64,000 bases of DNA from assembly GCA_958421275.1 (NCBI GenBank), contig CATZLI010000004.1, forward strand, positions 211,091 to 275,090. Reading direction: 5' to 3'. The notes under the pieces are model-generated. The model was not told the DNA's origin. It searched no databases and was given only the letters and a program-made list of their open reading frames with translations. The position numbers and the translations under genes were made by a program. Positions 1 through 7,791 of the stretch are shown here, one piece after another. The stretch comes from an uncultured Collinsella sp. Its GTDB lineage: Bacteria; Actinomycetota; Coriobacteriia; Coriobacteriales; Coriobacteriaceae. Positions within the stretch are counted from its first letter, which is position 1, and each line of letters starts with the position of its first letter.

Positions 1-1
1 G

Positions 2-742
2 GCACTTGAGGCGGAGCTTTCGCGTGCAATTGATTCGGGCGCGATTTCGACAACGTTCGGTTGGGTGCGCTGCCCGTCCGAGGACGGCATCGCCTCAAAT
101 TTATGGCGTCGAGACGCTTTGGTTTTGGGCGGAGACCTTGACCGTTTTTGTTCAGATGTTTGCGGGATGCGTTGCGGCAATAGATTTATGGCGGTATCGC
201 AACTCGTTCCATTGGGTGCCGCGTCGCCTTTTGAGGTCGAGGCGTATTTGTTGCTTGGACTGCCGCGAGCCCTGGGAGGCGAAGGTTTTTGCGGCATAGA
301 GCTTAATGTTGAAGTGATGCTAAACACAAGTGCTCGAGCGATTGTGGAAAAGTCCCGTGTATATATCGACCTACTTCTTTCTTCGCCGGACGGCAGGCGA
401 CAGGTGGCCATTGAATGTCAGGGAAAGGCCTCGCACGGACGCGCAGGGGATGGCTTGCGTGACGCTGACCGCATGACGGCCCTTCAGGCCATGGGCTACG
501 ATGTACTTCTCCTGACACACAGACAGATATCCGATGAGGATAGATTCCGCGCGATCGTTAAGGCCATATGCAGGATGCTCGATGCTGAATATCGTGATAA
601 AAGCTCAGATGAGCAAAGGGCTGAGACATTACTCCGGTCTGAACTATTCGTTGACTGGACAAAATTGGGAGTAATCGACGGGAAGATGCCCGTTAGACAC
701 AAAACGGCTCAATCGTGGACGGCTGCGGTTCTAAGTGAGTAG
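2..742 (+). CDS. Nuclease-fold hypothetical protein, 5' end cut by window edge
   Basis: The reading frame is open from the first bases of the window, so the gene begins outside it; about 246 codons are visible. The C-terminal third has a strand carrying an acidic residue (YIDLLL), then a strand ending in AIECQGK, then an alternating helix/strand tail (DVLLLTHRQIS). That order is typical of the PD-(D/E)XK/Vsr-like endonuclease fold seen in DUF559-type proteins. The family call is by inspection only. The last three codons and the TAG stop lie inside the left arm of a 123-bp repeat, so the natural C-terminus may have been altered by repeat insertion. Function is unknown; a nuclease role is inference. 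The 98-aa protein at 26858-27154 has a similar core. Confidence 0.55.
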   Translation, partial: ALEAELSRAIDSGAISTTFGWVRCPSEDGIASNLWRRDALVLGGDLDRFCSDVCGMRCGNRFMAVSQLVPLGAASPFEVEAYLLLGLPRALGGEGFCGIELNVEVMLNTSARAIVEKSRVYIDLLLSSPDGRRQVAIECQGKASHGRAGDGLRDADRMTALQAMGYDVLLLTHRQISDEDRFRAIVKAICRMLDAEYRDKSSDEQRAETLLRSELFVDWTKLGVIDGKMPVRHKTAQSWTAAVLSE

Positions 743-853
743 ACTTTTGGCACTTTGGCGACCAGGCCGTTTTGCAACAAGTCATTTACCTGCGGCTTTA
801 TAAAGCAATATGGGTGGTGTGCTCGGCAAGTTCCAAAAAGTCTACTCACTTAG
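731..853. repeat. 123-bp inverted-repeat element, copy 1
   Basis: The terminal arms read CTAAGTGAGTAGACTTTT on the left and the complementary AAAAGTCTACTCACTTAG on the right. A second copy of exactly the same length lies at 10595-10717 in the same orientation. The interiors diverge but share the block ATTTACCTGCGG and a TATG(T/G)GGGT region. Inside the arms, positions 752-755 can pair with 828-831. The element sits between the convergent ends of the nuclease-fold gene and the rubrerythrin gene and supplies the former's stop codon. It could be a small mobile element (MITE-like) or a structured RNA. Confidence 0.85.
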
Positions 854-917
854 TTTTTGACGAGAAGCCTATGCCGAAGGCGGTCCTATTTCAGGGCGTT
901 AACAAGTTCGTGAGGCA

Positions 918-951
918 CGAAAAAGGCCCGAACCAATACGGTCCGGGCCTC
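918..951 (-). terminator. Rho-independent terminator of rubrerythrin
   Basis: On the minus strand AGGCCCG (944-950) pairs with CGGGCCT (924-930) across a 13-nt loop and is followed by five T residues. It lies about 35 bp past the rubrerythrin stop codon. Confidence 0.8.
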
Positions 952-984
952 ATCGAGCTAGAGGTTATGTCTCAAGCGGTTGGC

Positions 985-1545
985 TTAGCCAAAGTAGCGC
1001 TTGAGCAGGCCGGCGAAAGCCTTGCCGTGGCGGGCCTCGTCGCGAGCCATCTCGTGCACGGTATCGTGGATGGCATCGAGACCAGCGGCCTTGGCGCGCT
1101 TGGCAAGATCGGTCTTGCCGGCGGTGGCGCCGTTCTCGGCCTCAACGCGCATCTCGAGGTTCTTCTTGGTGGAGTCGGTCACGACCTCGCCCAGGAGCTC
1201 AGCGAACTTGGCAGCGTGCTCGGCCTCCTCGTGGGCAGCCTTCTCCCAGTACAGGCCGATCTCGGGATAGCCCTCGCGATGAGCGACGCGAGCCATGGCC
1301 AGGTACATACCGACCTCGGAGCACTCGCCCTCAAAGTTGGCGCGCAGGTCGGCAACGATGTCCTCAGAGACACCCTCCATCTTGGCGACGCCCACGACGT
1401 GCTCGGCGGCCCACTCGAGCTGGCCCTCCTCCTGCTTCAGGAAACGAGAACCGGGAACGCCGCACTGGGGGCACTTAAAATCCTCGGGCAGCTGGTCGCC
1501 GTCGAACTCTTCCACATAACCGCAAACGGGGCAAACAAACTTCAT
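985..1545 (-). CDS. Reverse rubrerythrin (N-terminal rubredoxin domain)
   Basis: A 186-aa diiron peroxidase that reduces hydrogen peroxide with electrons from NADH-linked donors, protecting anaerobes from oxygen. An N-terminal rubredoxin domain has iron-binding cysteines 5, 8, 25 and 28 (CPVC and CPQC). It is followed by a ferritin-like four-helix domain with two carboxylate/histidine motifs, EEAEH and RDEARH, that bind the diiron site. The domain order (rubredoxin first) matches the reverse rubrerythrins of clostridia. The start at 1545 is chosen because the mature domain begins MKFVCPVC and GAAAGGAT lies just upstream. An in-frame upstream extension to 1650 has no conserved sequence. The gene is monocistronic with its own terminator. 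Confidence 0.93.
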   Translation of the reverse strand: MKFVCPVCGYVEEFDGDQLPEDFKCPQCGVPGSRFLKQEEGQLEWAAEHVVGVAKMEGVSEDIVADLRANFEGECSEVGMYLAMARVAHREGYPEIGLYWEKAAHEEAEHAAKFAELLGEVVTDSTKKNLEMRVEAENGATAGKTDLAKRAKAAGLDAIHDTVHEMARDEARHGKAFAGLLKRYFG

Positions 1546-1629
1546 GATTCGATCCTTTCGATCGATGGCGATTGCGCGCTCGTCCGGTCCCGTAAGGGCC
1601 CTCTCCGGACGTGCGTCTTGACGAGTTCT

Positions 1630-1657
1630 ATTATCCATAAATGCAATCAAATGTGAA
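1630..1657 (-). promoter_or_regulatory. Putative promoter of rubrerythrin
   Basis: On the minus strand TTCACA (1652-1657) and GATAAT (1630-1635) are 16 bp apart in an A+T-rich stretch and would give a leader of about 80 nt. Assigned by consensus only. Confidence 0.35.
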
Positions 1658-1801
1658 GCCTATTAGGAATGATTTTTAATAAAACAATTTTGAGATATGA
1701 AGATGTTGATTGATTAACGATTGGCAGGCCGTCTTTGACCGCCGCTGAGTACAATCGGGCGAGCAAATGTTGACCTATCAACAAATGAAGGAGTTTCCTT
1801 T

Positions 1802-3022
1802 ATGCATCTAGCCCGTCGTGCCTGGTGCCGAACATATCAGACGGTTTTTCGCATTGCATTGCCGATCCTGCCCTATACCGAGCCGCGCATTTTAGAGCAT
1901 GCCGAGGATGTGCCCGCGGTGCTTCAAAAGCGCTCGATCCAGAAGGTCCTTATCGTGACGGATCCTGGTATTGCACGTTTGGGGCTCACGGCATCACTCG
2001 AGCGTGCGCTTACGGCTCAGGGGATTGGCGTTACGGTCTATGCCGAAACGCGTGCAAACCCCACGGTTTCAAACGTGGAAGAAGCGGCGTCCCTGTATCG
2101 AGAGAGCGCCTGCCAGGCCATTATCGGCTTTGGCGGTGGCTCGGCCATGGACTGTGCCAAGGGCGTGGGCGCACGCATTGCGCAGCCAAACAAGCCCATC
2201 AACAAGATGCGCGGCCTACTGCGGATTCATCGTCTCCTGCCGCTGCTTATTGCGGTTCCCACTACCGCCGGTACGGGAAGCGAAGTCACGCTCGCGGCGG
2301 TTATCACCGATGACGAGACGCACTACAAATACCCCATTAACGACTTTGTGCTCATCCCGCGTTTTGCAGTCCACGACCCCGAGTTTACGTGCGGCTTGCC
2401 CGCTTCCATTACGGGGCAGACGGGCATGGACGCCCTGACGCATGCCGTTGAGGCCTTTATCGGGCGAAGCACCACGCCCTATACGCGTAAGATGGCGCGA
2501 CAGGCGGTGCAGCTTATCCACGACAATTTGCTCGAGGCCTATGAGCATGGTGACGACATGTGCGCTCGTCGCAATATGCTTTTGGCGGCGTATAAGGCGG
2601 GCGTTGCGTTTACCCGCTCCTATGTCGGATATGTGCATGCCATCGCGCACAGTTTGGGCGGCCGATACGGAATTCCGCACGGTTTGGCCAACGCGATCAT
2701 CCTGCCGCACATGCTTCGCGCTTATGGTGACGCCGCCGCCCCCAAGCTTGCCGATCTTGCTCGCATGGCGGGCATTGCGCCGGCTACCGCGCAGGACAGT
2801 CTTGCGGCCGAGGCCTTTATCGATTGGGTCGACCGCATGAACGAGGCCCTGGGAATCCCCAAATATGTCTCGGGTATTCGCCGCTCCGATATTCCGCAAA
2901 TGGCGGTCCATGCCGATGCCGAGGCCAATCCCCTGTACCCCGTTCCGCTTTTGATGGACCGCCCGGAGCTCGAGCATATGTACGAGGTCGTCGCGGGTGG
3001 TATGTTTGAGGACGAGAACTAG
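1802..3022 (+). CDS. Iron-containing alcohol dehydrogenase
   Basis: A 406-aa group III (Fe-type) alcohol dehydrogenase. The N-terminal half holds the NAD(P)-binding loop GFGGGSAMDCAKG and the TTAGTGSEVT motif. The C-terminal half has the metal-ligand region DALTHAVEAF and the histidine-rich HAIAHSLGG...IPHG segment. It probably interconverts alcohols and aldehydes during fermentation. AAGGAG lies 8 nt before the ATG. Nine bases separate it from the aldehyde dehydrogenase downstream, so the two probably form an operon that reduces acids or aldehydes to alcohols, or the reverse. The substrate cannot be read from the sequence. The N-terminal 20 residues are atypical, and the true start could lie slightly downstream. 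Confidence 0.9.
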   Translation: MHLARRAWCRTYQTVFRIALPILPYTEPRILEHAEDVPAVLQKRSIQKVLIVTDPGIARLGLTASLERALTAQGIGVTVYAETRANPTVSNVEEAASLYRESACQAIIGFGGGSAMDCAKGVGARIAQPNKPINKMRGLLRIHRLLPLLIAVPTTAGTGSEVTLAAVITDDETHYKYPINDFVLIPRFAVHDPEFTCGLPASITGQTGMDALTHAVEAFIGRSTTPYTRKMARQAVQLIHDNLLEAYEHGDDMCARRNMLLAAYKAGVAFTRSYVGYVHAIAHSLGGRYGIPHGLANAIILPHMLRAYGDAAAPKLADLARMAGIAPATAQDSLAAEAFIDWVDRMNEALGIPKYVSGIRRSDIPQMAVHADAEANPLYPVPLLMDRPELEHMYEVVAGGMFEDEN

Positions 3023-3030
3023 GAGGGTCC

Positions 3031-4410
3031 ATGAACACCGAGGAAATTGCGCGCATCGTCGGCGATCAGCGCGCCTACTTTAAGACGCACGCCACGTTTG
3101 ATGTCGATGTTCGACGTCGTGCACTCGTGAGTTTACGCGATGCGGTGCGGGCCCACGAGGCCGATATTGCCCATGCGCTCAAGACCGATTTGGGAAAGTC
3201 GCATGACGAGGCCTATATGTGCGAGATTGGTACGTCGCTTTCCGAGATTCGACATCAGATCGCTCACGTGGCTCGGTGGAGTCGTCCGCGCCTGCGTCCG
3301 TGTGACCTTGCCAATGCCGTGAGTGTGTGCAAAACGCAAGCCGTGCCCTATGGCGTCACGCTCATCATGGCGCCGTGGAACTACCCGTTTTTGCTAACGC
3401 TCGAGCCGCTCGCCGGCGCCCTTGCCGCTGGCAATACTGTGGTCATCAAGCCGAGCGCCTATGCTCCGGCTTCGAGCGCGGTGCTCAAGCAAATCTGTGA
3501 AGAGGCATTTGATCCGCGCCTGGTGATGGTTGTCGAGGGCGGGCGCGCCGAAAACGAAGCGCTGCTCGACGAGTGCTGGGACAAGATCTTCTTTACCGGT
3601 AGCGTTCCGGTCGGCAAGCTCGTTATGGAGCGCGCAAGTAAAAACCTTACGCCCGTGACGCTTGAACTGGGCGGAAAGAGTCCCTGCATCGTGGATGCGA
3701 CGGCAAACTTGAAGGTCGCGGCGCGGCGTATCGCCTTTGGCAAATGGCTCAACGTGGGGCAGACCTGCGTGGCGCCCGACTACCTGCTGGTCGATACGCG
3801 CGTGCACGACGAGCTGCTGGGCCTCATCAAGGAAGAGACCCGCCGTATGTTTGGCGAGCATCCGCTCGATAACGAGGACTACGGGCATATCGTCAACGCC
3901 AAGCATTTTGCGCGCGTGCGCGGGCTGATCGATCCCGATAAGGTCGTGCTTGGAGGTACCGCGCGCGAGACTTCGCTCAAGATTGAGCCGACGATTTTGG
4001 ACGGCGTGTCCCCCGATGACGCCGTGATGCAGGAGGAAATCTTCGGTCCCATCTTGCCGGTGCTGACGTTTGAGAGCCTAGACGAGGCCGAGACGTTTAT
4101 TACGGATCGTCCGACGCCGCTGGCCCTGTATATCTTTAGCCAGGACCGTGCGGCTCAGCAGCGCTTTGTGCGCTACGTGCCCTTTGGCGGCGGCTGCGTC
4201 AACGACACGATCATGCACTTGGCTACGAGCCATATGGGCTTTGGCGGCATGGGTGCGAGCGGTATGGGCCAGTACCATGGCCGCGAGAGCTTCGATACGT
4301 TTAGCCACAAGAAGAGCATCGTGAACAAGGCTACGTGGCTGGACGTGCCATTCCGCTATGCCCCTTACGCAAGCTGGAAGCACAAGTTCGTGCGCATGTT
4401 TGTGCATTAG
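3031..4410 (+). CDS. NAD(P)-dependent aldehyde dehydrogenase (ALDH3-like)
   Basis: A 459-aa aldehyde dehydrogenase oxidising aldehydes to carboxylates. Seen in order: the substrate/cofactor segment APWNYPFLLTLEPL, the nucleotide-binding FTGSVPVG, the catalytic Glu region TLELGGKSP, and the catalytic Cys in GQTCVAPDY. The overall length and the PWNYPF signature resemble class 3 (fatty or aromatic aldehyde) enzymes. A strong AGGAGG ribosome-binding site precedes the ATG. It follows the alcohol dehydrogenase by 8 bp and is presumably co-transcribed, giving a two-step alcohol-aldehyde-acid module. No transmembrane anchor is evident at the C-terminus. Confidence 0.92.
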   Translation: MNTEEIARIVGDQRAYFKTHATFDVDVRRRALVSLRDAVRAHEADIAHALKTDLGKSHDEAYMCEIGTSLSEIRHQIAHVARWSRPRLRPCDLANAVSVCKTQAVPYGVTLIMAPWNYPFLLTLEPLAGALAAGNTVVIKPSAYAPASSAVLKQICEEAFDPRLVMVVEGGRAENEALLDECWDKIFFTGSVPVGKLVMERASKNLTPVTLELGGKSPCIVDATANLKVAARRIAFGKWLNVGQTCVAPDYLLVDTRVHDELLGLIKEETRRMFGEHPLDNEDYGHIVNAKHFARVRGLIDPDKVVLGGTARETSLKIEPTILDGVSPDDAVMQEEIFGPILPVLTFESLDEAETFITDRPTPLALYIFSQDRAAQQRFVRYVPFGGGCVNDTIMHLATSHMGFGGMGASGMGQYHGRESFDTFSHKKSIVNKATWLDVPFRYAPYASWKHKFVRMFVH

Positions 4411-4675
4411 AATCAGATGACATAGGGGCAAACAAAATAGCCGCCCCCGCGTAAGCGAAGACGGCCACTTCTCACGATGAAAACGTGTATCGGAGTTGGC
4501 AAGACCCGCTGCCGCGGGTGCCATTCGTGCTCCTATCTTATCTGCAAGCGCTCTGTCTCGCAGACGTTGCAGCAAATGGGTGAAAGGTGCGAGCGGGCGA
4601 ATTCGTGTCCGCACGAGTTCGTAGACTTCTCACTAAGGTTAAGCGCCGGTTTACCCGGCCGTTAGAGGAGCTGCC

Positions 4676-5002
4676 ATGTACGAGCCTTCGCGTGTTCTTT
4701 TGTCGTTTCATATCGCAGGATTTCAGTATGCCGACGGTGCCTTGGTCCTGGGCGATCTTAAGGTTGGCGATAAGCTGACGCTGTGTGCCGAGCGCGATAA
4801 TCCCCATGACCCTGAGGCGGTTGCGATCTACTACGACGATACCAAGCTTGGGTATGTTCCGGGAAACGAGGTCGGCCCACTGTCCTTGATGATGTATTAC
4901 GGCCACGAGGACGTTTTTGAGGCCCGCGTACAGCAGGTTGCGCCCGAGCGCAGCCCCTGGCATCAGGTGCGCGTTGGCCTTTATGTGGTGGATGCTCGCT
5001 AG
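4676..5002 (+). CDS. Stand-alone HIRAN domain protein
   Basis: A 108-aa protein consisting almost wholly of a HIRAN domain: SFHIAGFQYADG at the start, the characteristic AERDNPHDPEAVAIYY strand, then KLGYVPGNEV. HIRAN domains bind DNA 3' ends or stalled-fork structures when fused to SNF2 helicases such as HLTF/Rad5. In bacteria they also occur alone. A partner cannot be assigned; the acidic 59-aa gene directly downstream is probably co-transcribed. The GAGGAG ribosome-binding site fits the ATG. The 265 bp upstream hold no convincing gene. Confidence 0.85.
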   Translation: MYEPSRVLLSFHIAGFQYADGALVLGDLKVGDKLTLCAERDNPHDPEAVAIYYDDTKLGYVPGNEVGPLSLMMYYGHEDVFEARVQQVAPERSPWHQVRVGLYVVDAR

Positions 5003-5020
5003 CCGGCAATGGAGACTGTC

Positions 5021-5200
5021 ATGTTTGATGACGATGACCTGTTCGATTTGACGGATGATCCGTTTGTGTGGGATCTGCTACTCGACGACGATGAGCTGGA
5101 GCAGGACCGTAAGAAGCGGCAGGACAAGAATGCCCAGGGTGACGCTTCGAAAAAGCAAGAGAAGCACCGCCGCGGACTGTTCGGCGGGCTCTTTGGATAA
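5021..5200 (+). CDS. Small acidic hypothetical protein
   Basis: A 59-aa protein with an acidic N-terminal half (MFDDDDLFDLTDDPF) and a basic tail ending in GLFGGLFG. No family recognised. The ATG at 5021 is preferred over one at 5009 because GGAG lies 6 nt before it. It follows the HIRAN gene by 18 bp, which suggests an operon. The charge-segregated sequence may be largely disordered; a protein-binding or chaperone-like role would be speculation. Confidence 0.6.
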   Translation: MFDDDDLFDLTDDPFVWDLLLDDDELEQDRKKRQDKNAQGDASKKQEKHRRGLFGGLFG

Positions 5201-5266
5201 CCGCCGCATCGCTGCATCTGTATACTTAGCACGAGTTTGACACATTGCGAAATGAGGACAGAGACG

Positions 5267-5812
5267 ATGATGTGGTTTACCGCCGACCTGCACCTGGGCG
5301 ATACGAATATCTTGCACGATATGGATCGGCCGTTTGATTCGGTCGAGGAGATGAACCGCAAGGTCATCGCTGCCATCAATGAGTGCGTGGCGGCGGACGA
5401 CCGTCTTTATATCCTGGGTGACTTTACCTATCGCTTGCCCCTAGCGGATGCTGTGCGCCTTCGCGAGCGTATCGAATGCAAGAATGTGACACTCATCCGT
5501 GGCAACCATGACGGCGACTGGGAAGATCCGGACGCGCCGCGCATTTGGGATGAGGTGCGCGATTATCTGGAGGTTGCTCCCGGCTATGCCAAGGGCCACC
5601 GTCTGGTTATGAGCCACTACCCCATGCTCAGCTGGAATGGTAAGGCGCGTGGCGCCATCATGCTACACGGGCATATCCACAGCAGAGGAGACCGCACCAA
5701 CGCACGCAACCGCGATCGCGAGCGCCCCATTTACCGCTACGATGTGGGCCTCGACGCCAACGAGTACAAGCCCGTAAGCCGCGACCAGATTCTTAGCTTC
5801 TTTGGGCTATAG
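5267..5812 (+). CDS. Calcineurin-like metallophosphoesterase
   Basis: A 181-aa phosphoesterase of the small bacterial calcineurin-like class. Metal-binding motifs appear in order: TADLHLGD, LGDFTYR, RGNHDGD, MSHYP and HGHIHS. These are the ligands of a dinuclear metal centre. The substrate is unknown; relatives act on nucleotides or phosphodiesters. The start at 5267 is chosen because GAGGA lies 8 nt upstream and the protein proper begins MWFTADLHLGD. The stop codon abuts a long hairpin that ends this transcription unit. Confidence 0.9.
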   Translation: MMWFTADLHLGDTNILHDMDRPFDSVEEMNRKVIAAINECVAADDRLYILGDFTYRLPLADAVRLRERIECKNVTLIRGNHDGDWEDPDAPRIWDEVRDYLEVAPGYAKGHRLVMSHYPMLSWNGKARGAIMLHGHIHSRGDRTNARNRDRERPIYRYDVGLDANEYKPVSRDQILSFFGL

Positions 5813-5898
5813 GGCGCCAGAACCACCACAAAGGGGACACAGTGCGCCTTTGTGGTGGTTCTGGCGCCGTTGCCATTATGGTGGCGGCGCCTTTTTTG
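5813..5898 (+). terminator. Overlapping hairpins, the second a T-tract terminator
   Basis: A perfect 21-bp stem (5813-5833 with 5848-5868) starts immediately after the phosphoesterase stop. A second stem uses GGCGCC at 5863-5868 with GGCGCC near 5887-5892 and is followed by six T residues. The two stems share bases and cannot form together, so the first could act as an antiterminator. The loop of the first contains GGGACACAG. Confidence 0.7.
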
Positions 5899-5955
5899 TC
5901 CGTGCGGCGCGGTAGAGTGTAGTCGGTTGAAATTTGCGTCCATCGAGGAGCTGTT

Positions 5956-7713
5956 ATGAACGAGATCAAGTGCCCGCATTGTGGCGAAGTCTTTAAGGTC
6001 GATGCGTCTGGCTATGCGGATATCGTCAAGCAAGTACGCGATGCCGAGTTTTCGCGCGATCTGGATGAGCGTGTGAGGGCAGTCCAACGCGAGGGCGAGC
6101 AGGCGCTGGAGCTTGAGCGCTCGCGTTCGTCGGCTGCCTTGCAGGAGGCGGAGTCTCAGCGCAATGCACAACTCGTTGAGCAGAAGAATGCTGCGGCTCG
6201 GGAGTTGGCACAAGAGGTCGCCAAGCGCGATGCCGAGCTTGTCGAGCTGCGCGCCAAGCTCGAGGGCGCTGCCGCAGAGCGCGAGAGCGCAAGCCAGCGT
6301 GCGGCGGTTGAGGCCCGTGCCGATGCTCAGAAGGAGAATGCTGAGCTTCAGCGCGAGATCGACAATTTGCGTGCGCGGCTGGGGCGCAAAGATGACGAAG
6401 CCAAGCTTGCCGAGTCGGCGGCGCGCAACGCTGCTCAAAACGATTTAGCTGCACGTGATGCCCAGATTGCCGAGCTGCAGGCCAGGCTTGCCGCAGCGGA
6501 CAAGGCTCAGGAGATGGCGCTTGCCGCTGCCGCGGCAGAGTCGCAGCGTGATCTCGATGCCGCTCGCAGCGAGGCCGAACGTGCACTTGCTGACTACCGC
6601 GCGACGGTACAGGAGAAGTTTTCCGCCGCAAAGGCACAATCTGAGCAAGAGGCCGAGGGTCTGCGTGCCCAGCTGCGCGAGCAGGAGCTGATGGCAAAAA
6701 TGAACCTGTCGGAGGCAGTCGCCGCGGCGGAGCGAGAGCGCGACGAGGCACGTGCGAAACTGACGAGTGAACTGGCAGTGCGCGATTCGCGCGAGGAACA
6801 GGCAAAGGCGGCACATGAGCTCGAGCTTGCTCAAGCCAAGCGCGCGAGCGATGAGCTGATCCGCTACAAGGATGAAGAGATTGAGCGCCTGAAGGACATG
6901 AAGGTCCGCCTGTCCACCAAGATGGTGGGCGAGTCGCTCGAGCAGCACTGCGAGACCGAGTTCAACCGTCTGCGCATGACGGCGTTTCCCAACGCGTACT
7001 TCGAGAAAGACAACGATGCGTCCGAGGGTACCAAGGGCGATTTTATCTTCCGCGAGTGCGACGCGAGCGGTAACGAGGTCATTTCGATTATGTTCGAGAT
7101 GAAAAACGAGAACGACGAGACCGCGACCAAGCACAAGAACGAGGACTTCTTTAAGAAGCTCGACCACGATCGCCGCCAGAAGGGCTGTGAGTATGCAGTG
7201 CTCTGCACCCTGCTGGAGCCCGAGAGCGAGCTCTATAACGCGGGTATTGTCGACGTGAGTTACCGCTATGAGAAGATGTACGTGATCCGCCCGCAATTCT
7301 TCATTCCCATGATTACGCTTCTTCGCAACGCCGCCATGGGTTCGCTGCGTTATAAGCAGGAGCTAGCGGAGTACAAACAGCAGAATATCGACGTCACGAA
7401 CTTCGAAGCCAAGATGGAGAAGTTCAAGGACGGCTTCTCGCGCAACTACAACCTGGCGAGTAAGCAGTTCGAGTCGGCGATCAAGGAGATCGATGCCGCC
7501 ATTAAGCAGCTCGAGAAGACCAAGGACGACCTGCGTCGCAGTACCGAGAATCTGCGTCTGGCCCACAACAAGGCCGATGAGCTTACCATTCGAAAGCTCA
7601 CGTGGGGCAACAAGACCATGAAGGCCGCCTTTGACGAGGCACGTGAGGCTGCGCCGGAGACAGGCGACGAGCCAGCCGAGGCGGATTCGTATGAGGTCGA
7701 GGATGCCGAGTAA
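5956..7713 (+). CDS. DUF2130 domain protein with long coiled coil
   Basis: A 585-aa protein. It opens with a zinc-ribbon-like CPHCGEVFKVD (residues 5-15), then about 280 residues of Ala/Glu/Arg-rich heptad sequence predicted to be coiled coil, then a globular DUF2130 domain (about 300-470). That domain contains FEMKNENDETATKHKNEDF, which resembles a PD-(D/E)XK nuclease core with an E-x-K pair. A second short coiled coil and an acidic tail follow. The architecture recalls RmuC-type proteins thought to act on DNA, but no function is established here. GAGGAG precedes the ATG. It is convergent with the helicase gene, with a shared terminator between them. Confidence 0.85.
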   Translation: MNEIKCPHCGEVFKVDASGYADIVKQVRDAEFSRDLDERVRAVQREGEQALELERSRSSAALQEAESQRNAQLVEQKNAAARELAQEVAKRDAELVELRAKLEGAAAERESASQRAAVEARADAQKENAELQREIDNLRARLGRKDDEAKLAESAARNAAQNDLAARDAQIAELQARLAAADKAQEMALAAAAAESQRDLDAARSEAERALADYRATVQEKFSAAKAQSEQEAEGLRAQLREQELMAKMNLSEAVAAAERERDEARAKLTSELAVRDSREEQAKAAHELELAQAKRASDELIRYKDEEIERLKDMKVRLSTKMVGESLEQHCETEFNRLRMTAFPNAYFEKDNDASEGTKGDFIFRECDASGNEVISIMFEMKNENDETATKHKNEDFFKKLDHDRRQKGCEYAVLCTLLEPESELYNAGIVDVSYRYEKMYVIRPQFFIPMITLLRNAAMGSLRYKQELAEYKQQNIDVTNFEAKMEKFKDGFSRNYNLASKQFESAIKEIDAAIKQLEKTKDDLRRSTENLRLAHNKADELTIRKLTWGNKTMKAAFDEAREAAPETGDEPAEADSYEVEDAE

Positions 7714-7732
7714 GGCATAGCGGATAGTGCAA

Positions 7733-7770
7733 AAGCGGGACCGCTGGCGATATTGCCAGCGGCCCCGCTT
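7733..7770. terminator. Bidirectional terminator
   Basis: AGCGGG-A-CCGCTGGC pairs with GCCAGCGG-C-CCCGCT across a 6-nt loop, with A residues on the left and TTGTTT on the right. It lies between the convergent DUF2130 and helicase genes and can serve both. Confidence 0.8.
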
Positions 7771-7791
7771 GTTTCGTTCCAGTATGTTCGG

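Noticed and set aside
772..1656. 294-aa plus-strand reading frame
   Set aside because: Overlaps rubrerythrin on the opposite strand, and the rubrerythrin has clear cysteine and diiron motifs.
1721..1755. Promoter of the alcohol dehydrogenase operon from TTGGCA and TACAAT
   Set aside because: The two hexamers are 23 bp apart, too far for a normal sigma-70-type promoter.
4477..4665. 62-aa cysteine-rich reading frame in the gap before the HIRAN gene
   Set aside because: It has a CRGCHSC cluster but no ribosome-binding site and no conserved pattern; probably chance.
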